From NCBI GenBank assembly GCA_945866125.1, contig CAMBFZ010000013.1, forward strand, positions 1-64,000: DNA of 64,000 nt. Reading direction: 5' to 3'. Below the pieces are notes generated by a model. It saw nothing but the letters and a program-made list of their open reading frames with translations, was not told the DNA's origin and searched no databases. The position numbers and the translations under genes were made by a program. This document shows positions 41,782-50,482 of this stretch, in pieces (within the stretch, counting starts at the first letter, position 1; each line of letters starts with the position of its first letter). Origin of the DNA: Bordetella parapertussis (GTDB lineage: Bacteria > Pseudomonadota > Gammaproteobacteria > Burkholderiales > Burkholderiaceae_D).

Positions 41782-41809
41782 AAAATAGCCGGGAAAGCCC
41801 GGCTATTTT
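41782..41809 (-). terminator. Terminator of the rpsF-priB-rpsR-rplI operon
   Basis: AAAATAGCCGGG pairs with CCCGGCTATTTT around a 4-base loop. On the minus strand it is followed by a run of Ts, as expected for a Rho-independent terminator after rplI. Confidence 0.92.
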
Positions 41810-41831
41810 CGTTTGCAGCAAAGCGCGAGAG

Positions 41832-42284
41832 TTATGCGTGCTCGCCTGCAACGGCTACGTTGATCTCCACCACCACATCGGTGTGCAGGGCAACCGAAAT
41901 GGGATGATCACCTGTGGTCTTCAGAGGACCGGTTGGCATACGAACCTGGGCCTTGTCGACAGGGAAGCCGTGCTTGGTCAGCGCCGCTGCGATATCCGCA
42001 TTGGTTACCGAGCCAAAAAGACGACCATCAACGCCTGCTTTTTGCGAAAGATTGACCGTCATGCCAGCCAGTTTTTCACCTTGAGCCTGAGCAGCCGCGA
42101 GTTTGGCAGCAGCCGCTTTTTCGAGTTCGGCGCGCTTGGCTTCGAATTCGGCCACTGCGGTTGCGGTGGCACGGCGTGCCATACGTTGCGGAATCAGGAA
42201 GTTACGGGCGTAACCGTCCTTAACGCGAACCACCTCGCCGAGGTCGCCCAGATTACCGACTTTTTCCATCAGAATTACTTGCAT
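41832..42284 (-). CDS. rplI: 50S ribosomal protein L9
   Basis: The 150-residue product has the L9 signature VILMEKVGNLGDLGEVVRVK and DGYARNFLIPQ at the N-terminus, a long central helix (residues about 43-75) and the C-terminal RNA-binding domain (GVDGRLFGSVTNADIAAAL). The start at 42284 follows GGAGAAAAAA; the open frame begins 25 codons earlier, within rpsR. It is the last gene of the operon. Confidence 0.97.
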   Translation of the reverse strand: MQVILMEKVGNLGDLGEVVRVKDGYARNFLIPQRMARRATATAVAEFEAKRAELEKAAAAKLAAAQAQGEKLAGMTVNLSQKAGVDGRLFGSVTNADIAAALTKHGFPVDKAQVRMPTGPLKTTGDHPISVALHTDVVVEINVAVAGEHA

Positions 42285-42321
42285 TTTTTTCTCCAGAATA
42301 GTGGCTTGAGGCAGCAGCCAA

Positions 42322-42606
42322 TCAAGCGTGATGCAGATCGGTGTAAGGCAACAGCGCAAGGTAGCGTGCGCGCTTGATTGCGGTGTCGACCTGGCGCTGA
42401 TAGTGTGCCCGCGTGCCGGTCAGGCGTGCCGGCATGATCTTGCCATTTTCCTGGACGAAGTCTTTCAGCGTATCGACGTCTTTGTAGTCAACCTGGTCAA
42501 CTTTAGCGACGGTGAAACGGCAGAATTTTTTACGCTTGAACAAAGGATTTTGCTGTTTGCGTTTCTCTTTGAGTTTGCTCTTGTCGAACTTTTTTCCGAA
42601 TGCCAT
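42322..42606 (-). CDS. rpsR: 30S ribosomal protein S18
   Basis: The 94-residue basic protein carries the S18 core: CRFTVAKVDQVDYKDVDTLK, then PARLTGTRAHYQRQVDTAIKRARYLALLPY. The basic N-terminal extension is typical for Betaproteobacteria. It lies between priB and rplI. Confidence 0.97.
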   Translation of the reverse strand: MAFGKKFDKSKLKEKRKQQNPLFKRKKFCRFTVAKVDQVDYKDVDTLKDFVQENGKIMPARLTGTRAHYQRQVDTAIKRARYLALLPYTDLHHA

Positions 42607-42624
42607 TTGTGGCTCCTGAATCTA

Positions 42625-42939
42625 TTAAATAATTGTTTCGAAATCAATGAGGTGAAATACCAGGCTTTTGCTATTACGGTTTTTGCGGGCCATGAAGCCG
42701 GTGAACCGGAACATTGCCCCCAACTCAGCCTGCTCAAGCTTGCCAGCGATTTCGCCTGCAGCGAGCGTGCCGAGATCAAACTCAACGACACGTTCACCAC
42801 CTGCTTCTATCTGCTCGGACGCATGCACCAATCTGGCTGCAATAATCGGAACGCCTGCCGGGCTATACCGCATGACATCGCGCTCAACTAAGCGCGCGAT
42901 GCATTCAAACCTGTTATCCCCTCGCTCTGACAAAGACAC
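42625..42939 (-). CDS. priB: Primosomal replication protein PriB
   Basis: PriB is a small single-strand-DNA-binding OB-fold protein that helps restart stalled forks with PriA. The 104-residue product has YSPAGVPIIAARLVH and the C-terminal FTGFMARKNRNSKSLVFHL segment typical of the family. Its place between rpsF and rpsR is conserved in Beta- and Gammaproteobacteria and supports the call. Confidence 0.93.
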   Translation of the reverse strand: MSLSERGDNRFECIARLVERDVMRYSPAGVPIIAARLVHASEQIEAGGERVVEFDLGTLAAGEIAGKLEQAELGAMFRFTGFMARKNRNSKSLVFHLIDFETII

Positions 42940-42945
42940 GTCCGC

Positions 42946-43314
42946 TTAGGCGGCCGGTGCCTCAGTCCGCTGGCTCTTGGCCGCATCTTCCTTGTGCACG
43001 CTCTTCATGATTGGCGAAGGCGCAGTTTCAGCCTTCTTCATGCGAACGGTCAGGTGGCGCAGCACCGCGTCGTTAAACTTAAAGCCAGTTTCGATTTCGG
43101 CCAGGGTCTCACCATCACATTCGATGTTCAGGCAAACATAGTGGGCTTTTGCCAGCTTTTGGATCAAGTACGCCATCTGACGACGGCCCCAGTCCTCCAC
43201 GCGGTGCACCTTGCCGCCATGATTGGCAACGATGCCCTTGTAGCGTTCGATCATTGCGGGCACTTGCTCGCTCTGGTCCGGGTGGACGATAAAAACGATT
43301 TCATAATGACGCAT
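42946..43314 (-). CDS. rpsF: 30S ribosomal protein S6
   Basis: The 122-residue product starts MRHYEIVFIVHPDQSEQVP and contains VEDWGRRQMAYLIQKLAKAH, both typical of S6. AAAAGGAGAAGTG before the ATG at 43314 fixes the start. It is the first gene of the rpsF-priB-rpsR-rplI operon and is divergent from lexA across about 250 bases. Confidence 0.97.
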   Translation of the reverse strand: MRHYEIVFIVHPDQSEQVPAMIERYKGIVANHGGKVHRVEDWGRRQMAYLIQKLAKAHYVCLNIECDGETLAEIETGFKFNDAVLRHLTVRMKKAETAPSPIMKSVHKEDAAKSQRTEAPAA

Positions 43315-43485
43315 CACTTCTCCTTTTGGTCGGATTGAAAAATCGCCCACCCCGGCGTCAAGACGAGTGTGGGAAGAGGAAAACCAGCAATGATACGGGG
43401 AAACACAGGAAAACTCAACGCCGGGGCCCGGCAAAGCGTGCCACGTTCTGCGCAAACACAGAATCTGCTTGCTTTTGGCATGCAG

Positions 43486-43501
43486 CTGTATAAAAATACA
43501 G
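43486..43501. promoter_or_regulatory. LexA box 1
   Basis: CTGTATAAAAATACAG is a near-perfect match to the CTG-N10-CAG SOS box. It lies 62 bases upstream of the lexA start, where autoregulation is expected. Confidence 0.9.
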
Positions 43502-43502
43502 G

Positions 43503-43518
43503 CTGTGTATATAACCAG
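43503..43518. promoter_or_regulatory. LexA box 2
   Basis: CTGTGTATATAACCAG also fits CTG-N10-CAG and begins 17 bases after the first box. Two adjacent boxes are a common arrangement for lexA and allow tighter repression. Confidence 0.9.
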
Positions 43519-43562
43519 TCCCGCTGCAAAGTCACTTGCACACCAAGGCCAAGGAGCCCTGC

Positions 43563-44228
43563 ATGATCAAGCTAACCGCCCGCCAAGAGCAGATTCTCGG
43601 ATTAATTCGTGACGCCATCAACAACACTGGCTTCCCCCCCACCCGCGCGGAGATCGCCAACGAACTTGGCTTTCGGTCAGCCAATGCGGCCGAAGAACAT
43701 CTGCAGGCACTGGCGCGCAAGGGTGCGATCGAAATCTCTCCCGGCACATCACGCGGCATTCGCTTGCTTGACCGTCCTGCTGACGGCCAGTTGCGGCGCT
43801 TCAGTCCGGGTCAGATGATGTTGCCCCATCCTGAACTCATGCAGTTTTCATTACCTCTGGTCGGGCGCGTTGCTGCCGGTTCCCCTATCCTGGCACAGGA
43901 GCACATCTCGGCGACCTATCAGGTTGATCCTGCGTTGTTCAGTGCCAAACCCGATTACCTGCTCAAAGTTCGTGGCATGTCGATGCGGGATGCCGGCATA
44001 CTGGACGGCGACCTGCTGGCTGTCAAAAAGACCGATTCAGCGCGTGACGGGCAGATCGTCGTGGCCCGGTTAGACGATGAAGTCACCGTCAAGCGTTTTC
44101 GCAAAGTGGGAAGCGTCATTGAGCTACTGCCAGAAAACCCTGATTTCAAGACCATACGCGTCGAGCCAGGACAGCATGAATTTGCGCTAGAGGGTCTCGC
44201 TGTAGGTTTGCTGCGCGCGTGGGGCTAA
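43563..44228 (+). CDS. lexA: SOS repressor LexA
   Basis: LexA represses DNA-damage genes and cuts itself when stimulated by RecA filaments. The 221-residue product has the winged helix domain (LTARQEQILGLIRDAI to GAIEISPGTSRGIRLL), the cleavage site Ala-Gly in VGRVAAGSPILA near residue 105, the catalytic serine in VRGMSMRDAGILDGD near 142, and the lysine in GQIVVARLDDEVTVKRF near 179. The ATG at 43563 has AAGGAG upstream. The stop codon lies inside a tandem GGGGCTAA repeat. Confidence 0.97.
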   Translation: MIKLTARQEQILGLIRDAINNTGFPPTRAEIANELGFRSANAAEEHLQALARKGAIEISPGTSRGIRLLDRPADGQLRRFSPGQMMLPHPELMQFSLPLVGRVAAGSPILAQEHISATYQVDPALFSAKPDYLLKVRGMSMRDAGILDGDLLAVKKTDSARDGQIVVARLDDEVTVKRFRKVGSVIELLPENPDFKTIRVEPGQHEFALEGLAVGLLRAWG

Positions 44229-44260
44229 GGGGCTAAGGGGCTAAGGGGCTAAGGGGCTCA
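44221..44260. repeat. Tandem 8-bp repeat at the lexA stop codon
   Basis: Four perfect copies of GGGGCTAA and a fifth variant (GGGGCTCA) follow each other; the lexA TAA is in the first copy. Extra copies would not change LexA because translation ends in the first unit. A further degenerate CTCAGTGG pair follows. Confidence 0.9.
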
Positions 44261-44370
44261 GTGGACTCAGTGGGGTTGACTGACTAAGTACACTGCGCGC
44301 GGCTGCCTAGCAATGGAGTGCACTGCTTAGCGATGCGGTCCACTGCGTTGGATTTTGGCGGCCGTCTTCA

Positions 44371-45129
44371 TCAATACTTCTTTTTGTGCAAAATCTGATT
44401 GGCGATCCCGCGCAAAATATTGACTTCTTCGGTCTCAAGCGCGGTGCGGGCAAACAGCCTGCGCAATCGTGGCATGAGCTTTTTTGGTTGAGCGGGATCG
44501 AGAAAATCAATCTCCACCAAGGCTTTCTCGAGATGCCCAAACAGCCCCTCAACTTGCTCTGCGGTTGCCAGCTGACCTTGAAAGCCAGTTGTGGTTGGCA
44601 ACCTGCCCTCACCCAGCTCCGCAACCCGGCATTCATAGGCCAACACCTGCACCGCTTGCGCCAGATTGAGCGATGAATAAGCCGGGTTAGCCGGTACCGT
44701 CAGCAAGGCATTACATTTTTCGACTTGCTCATTCGACAAACCAAAACGCTCGTTACCAAATACCAGCGCGACTTGCAAACTCGCATCGGTGGCTAACTGC
44801 ATGGCCAACTCGCGTGGCTGGCGCAGTGGCGGAGAAAATTCCCTCAAGCGCGCCGACATCGCTGCGACAAAATTGCAGCCTGCCAGGGCCTCATCAAGCG
44901 ATCCGAGTACCCTTGCATTTTCCAGCACATCCTGGGCACCACTGGCAAAGGCTACTGCCTCTTCGTCCAACAACGCATCAGGTACACGCGGATTCACCAG
45001 CACCAGCTCGGAAAAACCCATCGTTTTCATCGCGCGCGCAGCCGCGCCGATATTGCCCGGACGACTAGTCTCGACCAAGACAAAACGAATGCGGGAAAAC
45101 AAGGAAATAGGGGATTGGAGCGGGTTCAT
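44371..45129 (-). CDS. trmJ: tRNA Cm32/Um32 methyltransferase TrmJ
   Basis: This SpoU-class (SPOUT) enzyme methylates the ribose at position 32 of tRNAs. The 252-residue product has FVLVETSRPGNIGAAARAMK (motif 1), ALVFGNERFGLSNEQ (motif 2) and VPANPAYSSLNLAQAVQVLAY (motif 3) forming the knotted SAM site. The C-terminal helical extension matches TrmJ rather than TrmL. It is divergent from suhB. Confidence 0.93.
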   Translation of the reverse strand: MNPLQSPISLFSRIRFVLVETSRPGNIGAAARAMKTMGFSELVLVNPRVPDALLDEEAVAFASGAQDVLENARVLGSLDEALAGCNFVAAMSARLREFSPPLRQPRELAMQLATDASLQVALVFGNERFGLSNEQVEKCNALLTVPANPAYSSLNLAQAVQVLAYECRVAELGEGRLPTTTGFQGQLATAEQVEGLFGHLEKALVEIDFLDPAQPKKLMPRLRRLFARTALETEEVNILRGIANQILHKKKY

Positions 45130-45265
45130 TTAAAATAGCGGCCTTGCGCGGCAGCGTTGAGAGCAAACTGAGCAATCAGTGTTCACGCCCGCCGCATCGC
45201 TCATTAATTCAATTTGTGGTCGCGCTCACAACGAGCGACGAAACCGCAATTTTAACGGAACAGCC

Positions 45266-46060
45266 ATGCATCCCATGATCAACACCGCGGTCAAGGCCGC
45301 GCGTCGTGCCGCCGCGATCATCAATCGCGCCTCGTTTGACATCGACCAACTACGCGTCACGCACAAAAGTCATAACGATTTTGTCACCGAAGTCGATCAG
45401 GCCGCCGAACGGGCAATCATCGATGTGCTGACCCAAGCCTACCCCGACCATGCCGTCTTAGCTGAAGAGTCCGGCGCGTCTGCCAACCTGCATGACGACA
45501 ACGAAAACGTTTGGATCATCGATCCGCTTGATGGCACCACCAATTTTATCCATGGATTTCCGCAATATGCGGTCTCAATCGCCTTGCAACAGCGCGGCCA
45601 GATTACCCAAGCCGTCATTTATGATCCGACCCGCAATGAACTCTTCACCGCCACCAAAGGTGCGGGTGCCTTTCTTAATGACAAACGGATTCGCGTTGCC
45701 AAGCGCGACAAACTAGCGGAGGCATTGATCGGCACCGGCTTTCCCTACAGCGATTTATCCAAGCTTGACCAGTACCTGAAAATGTTCAAAGTCATGACCG
45801 AAAAAACCGCCGGCCTACGTCGGCCCGGTGCTGCTGCGCTTGATCTGGCCTACGTCGCCGCAGGTCGCCTTGATGGCTTTTTCGAAAAAAATCTCAAACC
45901 CTGGGACATGGCGGCCGGCGCCTTGCTCGTCACCGAAGCCGGCGGCATCGTCGCTAATTTTTCCGGTGAAGCCGATTATCTTTACAAGGGCGACGTCATC
46001 GCCGGCTCGCCCAAAATTTTCAGCCAGATGCTCAATACCCTAAGTGAATTTGCAGCCTGA
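45266..46060 (+). CDS. suhB: Inositol-1-monophosphatase, SuhB type
   Basis: The 264-residue product belongs to the inositol monophosphatase family; SuhB also joins rRNA antitermination complexes in E. coli. Metal and phosphate binding motifs are visible: LAEESGAS near residue 65, WIIDPLDGTTNFIHGFP near 84 and LKPWDMAAGALLVTEAGG near 210. The start at 45266 gives the usual length; the frame begins 29 codons earlier in the trmJ promoter region. A perfect inverted repeat follows the stop. Confidence 0.94.
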   Translation: MHPMINTAVKAARRAAAIINRASFDIDQLRVTHKSHNDFVTEVDQAAERAIIDVLTQAYPDHAVLAEESGASANLHDDNENVWIIDPLDGTTNFIHGFPQYAVSIALQQRGQITQAVIYDPTRNELFTATKGAGAFLNDKRIRVAKRDKLAEALIGTGFPYSDLSKLDQYLKMFKVMTEKTAGLRRPGAAALDLAYVAAGRLDGFFEKNLKPWDMAAGALLVTEAGGIVANFSGEADYLYKGDVIAGSPKIFSQMLNTLSEFAA

Positions 46061-46064
46061 TTCA

Positions 46065-46123
46065 CTATGCGCAGTCGGTGCGGGCAGACAAATCAAAACT
46101 CTGCCCGCACCGACTGCGCATAG
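46065..46123. repeat. Perfect 24-bp inverted repeat between suhB and rhlE
   Basis: The arms 46065-46088 and 46100-46123 are exact reverse complements around an 11-base loop. GCAGCC at 46052-46057 (last suhB codons) and GGCTGC at 46124-46129 extend the pairing after a bulge. There is no T-run on either side, so it is not a standard terminator, though it could still slow polymerase or protect mRNA ends. Confidence 0.9.
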
Positions 46124-46258
46124 GCTGCTATACTTCGCCCCGTTCGTGGCAAGCGCTCCAGTCTTCTTGTCACCTCTAGCAGTTTTCCTCTTCTCACCCC
46201 TTGGCCTGTGACTGGCGCCCTTCTTGCGGCGGCGGGCCTCATTAAAAAAATCCACTCC

Positions 46259-47674
46259 ATGTCTTTTGCTGAACTCGGCTTGTCCGACGCCATCGTGCGC
46301 GCCGTAACCGAACACGGTTACACCATCCCTACCCCAATTCAGGCGCAGGCTATTCCTGCCGTATTAAAAGGCGGCGACCTGCTTGCAGGCGCCCAAACCG
46401 GCACCGGCAAGACCGCCGGCTTTACCCTGCCCTTGCTTCAGTTACTCTCCAGCCGGCCGCCTCAGGCGCCTGGTCTGCGCGCTGTGCGAGCGCTCATTTT
46501 GACGCCCACGCGCGAGCTAGCCGCGCAAGTAGAAGAAAGCGTGCGCACCTATAACAAGTACGTCAAACTTTCTTCGGCTGTGGTCTTCGGCGGCGTCAAT
46601 ATTAATCCGCAAATGTCGCGCTTGAAACAAGGTGTCGACATCCTCGTTGCCACGCCGGGGCGCTTACTCGATCTGATGCAGCAAGGTGCAGTCAATCTCA
46701 AGCATGTCGAAATTTTGGTACTCGATGAAGCAGACCGCATGCTCGATATGGGCTTCATCCGGGACATTCGCCGCGTGTTAGCCGTACTGCCGCCGAAGCG
46801 TCAAAACCTGCTGTTCTCCGCTACCTTCTCTGACGAAATCAAAACACTCGCCGATGGTCTGCTGAACAACCCGGCCATGATCGAAGTAGCCCGTCGCAAC
46901 TCTACCGTCGAAGTTATCGGACAAAAAATTCATCCGGTTGACCGCGACCGCAAGCATGAGCTGTTGTCGCACCTGATTAAAGAGCGCAACTGGTATCAGG
47001 TACTGGTGTTCACCCGCACCAAACACGGCGCCAACAAACTTGTCGAACAACTCGGCAAAGCCGACATCAGCGCACTGGCAATTCATGGCAACAAAAGCCA
47101 GGCAGCCCGTACACGCGCACTATCCGAATTCAAAGACGGTTCCCTGCAAGTTTTGGTGGCCACCGATATCGCCGCGCGCGGCATCGATATTGACCAACTG
47201 CCGCACGTCGTCAACTACGACCTCCCGAATGTGTCTGAGGACTACGTTCACCGCATTGGCCGAACCGGTCGTGCCGGCTCCACCGGCGAGGCGGTCTCGC
47301 TGGTGTGCGTAGACGAACATAGCCTATTGCGGGACATCGAACGTTTCATCAAGCGCGAAATCGCCGTCGAAGTCATTCCCGGTTTCGAACCCGATCCAAA
47401 CGCCCGAGCCCAACCCATTCAGCTGCGCAGCGCAGGAGGCGGTGGCGCGGGACGCGGGGCACGCAACGGTCAGCCAGGTAGTGGTCGTTCCGGCGGCGGT
47501 CGCGCGCAAAATCAAACAAAAAGCCCGGCCCGAAGCCCAACCGCCAATCAACCCGGCAATGCGCCACGCAAAGCCGGCGGACCAGCCAAACCGGGCAGTC
47601 CGGCAGGCCAAGGACGCCGTCCGCAACCTGCCGGCGCGCTGAGCTCACGTCCGCGCCGTACCTCACAAGGCTAA
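46259..47674 (+). CDS. rhlE: DEAD-box RNA helicase RhlE
   Basis: The 471-residue product has all helicase motifs: Q motif with TPIQAQAIP, Walker A AQTGTGKT near residue 46, PTRELAAQ, DEAD in VLDEADRMLDMGF near 159, SAT, and the C-terminal RGIDIDQLPHVVNYD and HRIGRTGRAG. The last 85 residues are a Gly/Arg/Pro-rich basic tail that probably binds RNA. RhlE acts in ribosome assembly and RNA turnover. The ATG at 46259 is chosen to match the MSFAELGL start of relatives. Confidence 0.94.
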   Translation: MSFAELGLSDAIVRAVTEHGYTIPTPIQAQAIPAVLKGGDLLAGAQTGTGKTAGFTLPLLQLLSSRPPQAPGLRAVRALILTPTRELAAQVEESVRTYNKYVKLSSAVVFGGVNINPQMSRLKQGVDILVATPGRLLDLMQQGAVNLKHVEILVLDEADRMLDMGFIRDIRRVLAVLPPKRQNLLFSATFSDEIKTLADGLLNNPAMIEVARRNSTVEVIGQKIHPVDRDRKHELLSHLIKERNWYQVLVFTRTKHGANKLVEQLGKADISALAIHGNKSQAARTRALSEFKDGSLQVLVATDIAARGIDIDQLPHVVNYDLPNVSEDYVHRIGRTGRAGSTGEAVSLVCVDEHSLLRDIERFIKREIAVEVIPGFEPDPNARAQPIQLRSAGGGGAGRGARNGQPGSGRSGGGRAQNQTKSPARSPTANQPGNAPRKAGGPAKPGSPAGQGRRPQPAGALSSRPRRTSQG

Positions 47675-47745
47675 GAGCCGATCTCCGAGGGTGTAGCACA
47701 GCGGCCAGCTGTGCTACATTTTCGCCTCACGCATGGGGGGCGTCC

Positions 47746-50433
47746 TTGCCCGCCATCACCGCAATCAATCAACGCATGACCGCACCTGAGCGCAGCAGCC
47801 TCGACACCCATACACCGATGATGCGCCAGTACCTCGGCATCAAGGCAGAGCATCCGCACACGCTGCTGTTTTACCGGATGGGTGATTTCTATGAATTATT
47901 TTTCGACGATGCCGAAAAAGCGTCGCGCCTCTTAGGCATCACGCTCACCCAGCGCGGCACCTCCAACGGTAACCCGATCAAGATGGCCGGGGTGCCCTAT
48001 CACTCGGCCGAACAGTACCTGGCCAAGCTCGTCAAGCTCGGTGAATCTGTCGCCATCTGTGAACAGATCGGCGACCCCGCTACCAGCAAAGGACCGGTCG
48101 AGCGCAAAGTGCAACGCGTCATCACGCCAGGCACGCTAACCGACGCCGAGCTGCTGCCCGAAAAATCCGAGCGACCATTACTGGCCTTGTGTGTGCTGAC
48201 CCATCGTAAAACCTGCACACTGGGACTAGCCTGGCTGTCGCTGGCGAGCGGTCGCTTTTGCGTCACCGAAATCAGTAGTGAAGCGGCATCTTTGCCGATG
48301 CGTTTAAAGCAGGAGCTTGAGCGGATCGCCCCGGCGGAGATCTTGGTCGACTTGCAAAGCGAGGCCTTGCTTGTCAACCTCGCCGGAAGCAAAACCACAC
48401 TGGTACCCGACTGGCACTTTGATGTCGCCGCCGGTGAAAAGGCGCTACAAGAACAACTCGCCACCGCCACCCTGGCCGGCTTTGGCATCACCGGCCAATC
48501 CGCGGCGCTGGGTGCGGCCGGCGCCTTGCTCTTGTACGCACGCAGCACACAAGGCAAGCACCTAAGGCATGTGCGCGCCATCGTCGTCGAAGCCGAAAAC
48601 GAATGCATCGGGCTCGATGCGGCCACGCGTCGTAATCTTGAGCTAACCGAATCCCTGCGCGGCAGCGAACAGACCAGCGCCCCCACCTTATTTTCGCTAC
48701 TCGATCATTGCCGTACCACGATGGGCTCACGTTTGTTGCGCAACTGGCTGCATCACGCCAGCCGCGACCAGAGCGTCGCACGCGGCCGGCACGATGCCAT
48801 TGCCGCGCTGCTTGCCGCCGACGCCAGCGCAGCGTTATCAGACAGCCTGGCCGCCATACCCGACATCGAGCGCATCGCTACCCGAATAGCTCTACTGTCG
48901 GCGCGGCCGCGTGATCTGGCCGGGCTGCGTGCCGGCCTGGCGCAATTACCTGCGCTACGTGCAGCCACAGCCGCATGTCACGATATGGCTGATTGCGCGC
49001 TGCTGATGTCCACACAGGCCCAACTCGCCACCCCAGACGAATGTCTTGACTTGCTCGAACGCGCCATCGCTGCCGAGCCCGCCGCGCTCGTGCGTGACGG
49101 TGGCGTCATCGCAGCAGGCTTCGATGACGAACTCGATGAACTGCGCGGCTTATCCGACAACGCCGGCCAATTTTTGCTCGACCTCGAAACCCGCGAACGC
49201 GCCAGAACAGGCATCAGCAATCTGCGGGTCGAGTACAACAAAGTGCACGGGTTTTACATCGAGGTCACGCACGGCCAAACCAGCAAGGTGCCCGACGACT
49301 ACCGCCGCCGCCAAACACTCAAAAATGCCGAGCGCTACATCACGCCTGAACTCAAAGCGTTTGAAGACAAAGCGTTGTCGGCGCAAGACCGCGCGCTGGC
49401 GCGCGAAAAAATGCTGTTTGAGCGTCTGCTGCACGACTTGGCCATCTTCATCGACGTCCTGCAAACCATTGCCCAAGCCGTGGCCCGGCTTGATGTGCTT
49501 GTTGCACTCGCCCAGCATGCCGCTCGCCATAACTGGTGCCAGCCGCAATTAGTCAATCAGGCAGGGATCCAGATCGAACAAGGTCGTCATCCCGTCGTTG
49601 AAAACGTGATTGAACGCTTCATCGCCAACGACTGCACGCTCTCGCCCGAGCGCCGGCTGCTGTTAATCACCGGCCCCAACATGGGAGGCAAATCCACCTA
49701 CATGCGCCAGCTGGCGCTCATCACCTTGCTGGCTTATGTGGGCAGCTATGTGCCTGCAAAGGCGGCGACCATCGGGCCGATTGACCGCATCTTTACCCGC
49801 ATTGGGGCCGCCGATGATCTGGCTGCGGGTTATTCGACGTTCATGGTTGAGATGACCGAATCGGCCGCAATTTTGCATGGCGCCACCGAACATTCTCTCG
49901 TGCTGATGGACGAAGTCGGACGAGGGACGTCGACCTTTGATGGTCTGGCGCTGGCATGGGCGATTGCGCTCGCGCTGCTGCAACAAAGTAAAAGCTATAC
50001 CTTGTTTGCGACCCATTATTTTGAACTGACACAATTACCGCAATCCCACCCCGGCTGCGCCAACGTGCACCTCTCGGCGGTCGAACACAAAGACAGCATT
50101 GTATTTTTGCACGCGGTACAAGACGGTCCGGCCTCGCAAAGCTATGGCCTGCAAGTCGCACAACTTGCGGGTGTGCCGCAGCCAGTGATCCGCGCCGCAC
50201 GCAAGCATCTCGCTGCACTCGAGGCGCAGTCGCTACAGGCACAGGGACAGTTTGATTTGTTTGCCGCTAGCGGCAACGCTGCGGCCAGGGACTCAGCCGA
50301 GACACGCGACAATCACGACGGTGCCACAATCCTCACAGCGCTGGCAGAAATCGACCCGGACAGTCTGACGCCCCGCGAGGCGCTTGAGGCGCTCTACCGT
50401 CTCAAGCAGCTCAGTCAAGGCAACGCAGAGTAA
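47746..50433 (+). CDS. mutS: DNA mismatch repair protein MutS
   Basis: MutS recognises mismatches and starts repair. The 895-residue product has the mismatch-binding FYRMGDFYELFFDDA near residue 42 (with the conserved Phe-x-Glu), the connector and clamp domains, and the ATPase with Walker A GPNMGGKSTYMRQ near 644, DDLAAGYSTFMVEMTE and LVLMDEVGRGTSTFDG. Translation begins at a TTG (47746) after a G-rich stretch or at the ATG ten codons later (47776); the sequence does not settle this. Confidence 0.96.
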   Translation: MPAITAINQRMTAPERSSLDTHTPMMRQYLGIKAEHPHTLLFYRMGDFYELFFDDAEKASRLLGITLTQRGTSNGNPIKMAGVPYHSAEQYLAKLVKLGESVAICEQIGDPATSKGPVERKVQRVITPGTLTDAELLPEKSERPLLALCVLTHRKTCTLGLAWLSLASGRFCVTEISSEAASLPMRLKQELERIAPAEILVDLQSEALLVNLAGSKTTLVPDWHFDVAAGEKALQEQLATATLAGFGITGQSAALGAAGALLLYARSTQGKHLRHVRAIVVEAENECIGLDAATRRNLELTESLRGSEQTSAPTLFSLLDHCRTTMGSRLLRNWLHHASRDQSVARGRHDAIAALLAADASAALSDSLAAIPDIERIATRIALLSARPRDLAGLRAGLAQLPALRAATAACHDMADCALLMSTQAQLATPDECLDLLERAIAAEPAALVRDGGVIAAGFDDELDELRGLSDNAGQFLLDLETRERARTGISNLRVEYNKVHGFYIEVTHGQTSKVPDDYRRRQTLKNAERYITPELKAFEDKALSAQDRALAREKMLFERLLHDLAIFIDVLQTIAQAVARLDVLVALAQHAARHNWCQPQLVNQAGIQIEQGRHPVVENVIERFIANDCTLSPERRLLLITGPNMGGKSTYMRQLALITLLAYVGSYVPAKAATIGPIDRIFTRIGAADDLAAGYSTFMVEMTESAAILHGATEHSLVLMDEVGRGTSTFDGLALAWAIALALLQQSKSYTLFATHYFELTQLPQSHPGCANVHLSAVEHKDSIVFLHAVQDGPASQSYGLQVAQLAGVPQPVIRAARKHLAALEAQSLQAQGQFDLFAASGNAAARDSAETRDNHDGATILTALAEIDPDSLTPREALEALYRLKQLSQGNAE

Positions 50434-50447
50434 ATCAGGCGCTTGCA

Positions 50448-50469
50448 AGAGGGCGGACAAGAGCCCTCT
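50448..50469. terminator. Weak hairpin between mutS and slyD
   Basis: AGAGGGC and GCCCTCT pair around an 8-base loop between the two convergent stop codons. No T-run follows on either strand, so termination here is only a suggestion. Confidence 0.35.
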
Positions 50470-50482
50470 GCGATGCAGCTAT

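Noticed and set aside
44221..44260. Tandem GGGGCTAA units considered as a CRISPR array
   Set aside because: The units are 8 bases and have no spacers; no cas genes are near.
50448..50469. Hairpin between mutS and slyD as a firm terminator
   Set aside because: The stem is only 7 bp and no T-run follows on either strand; it is listed at low confidence only.
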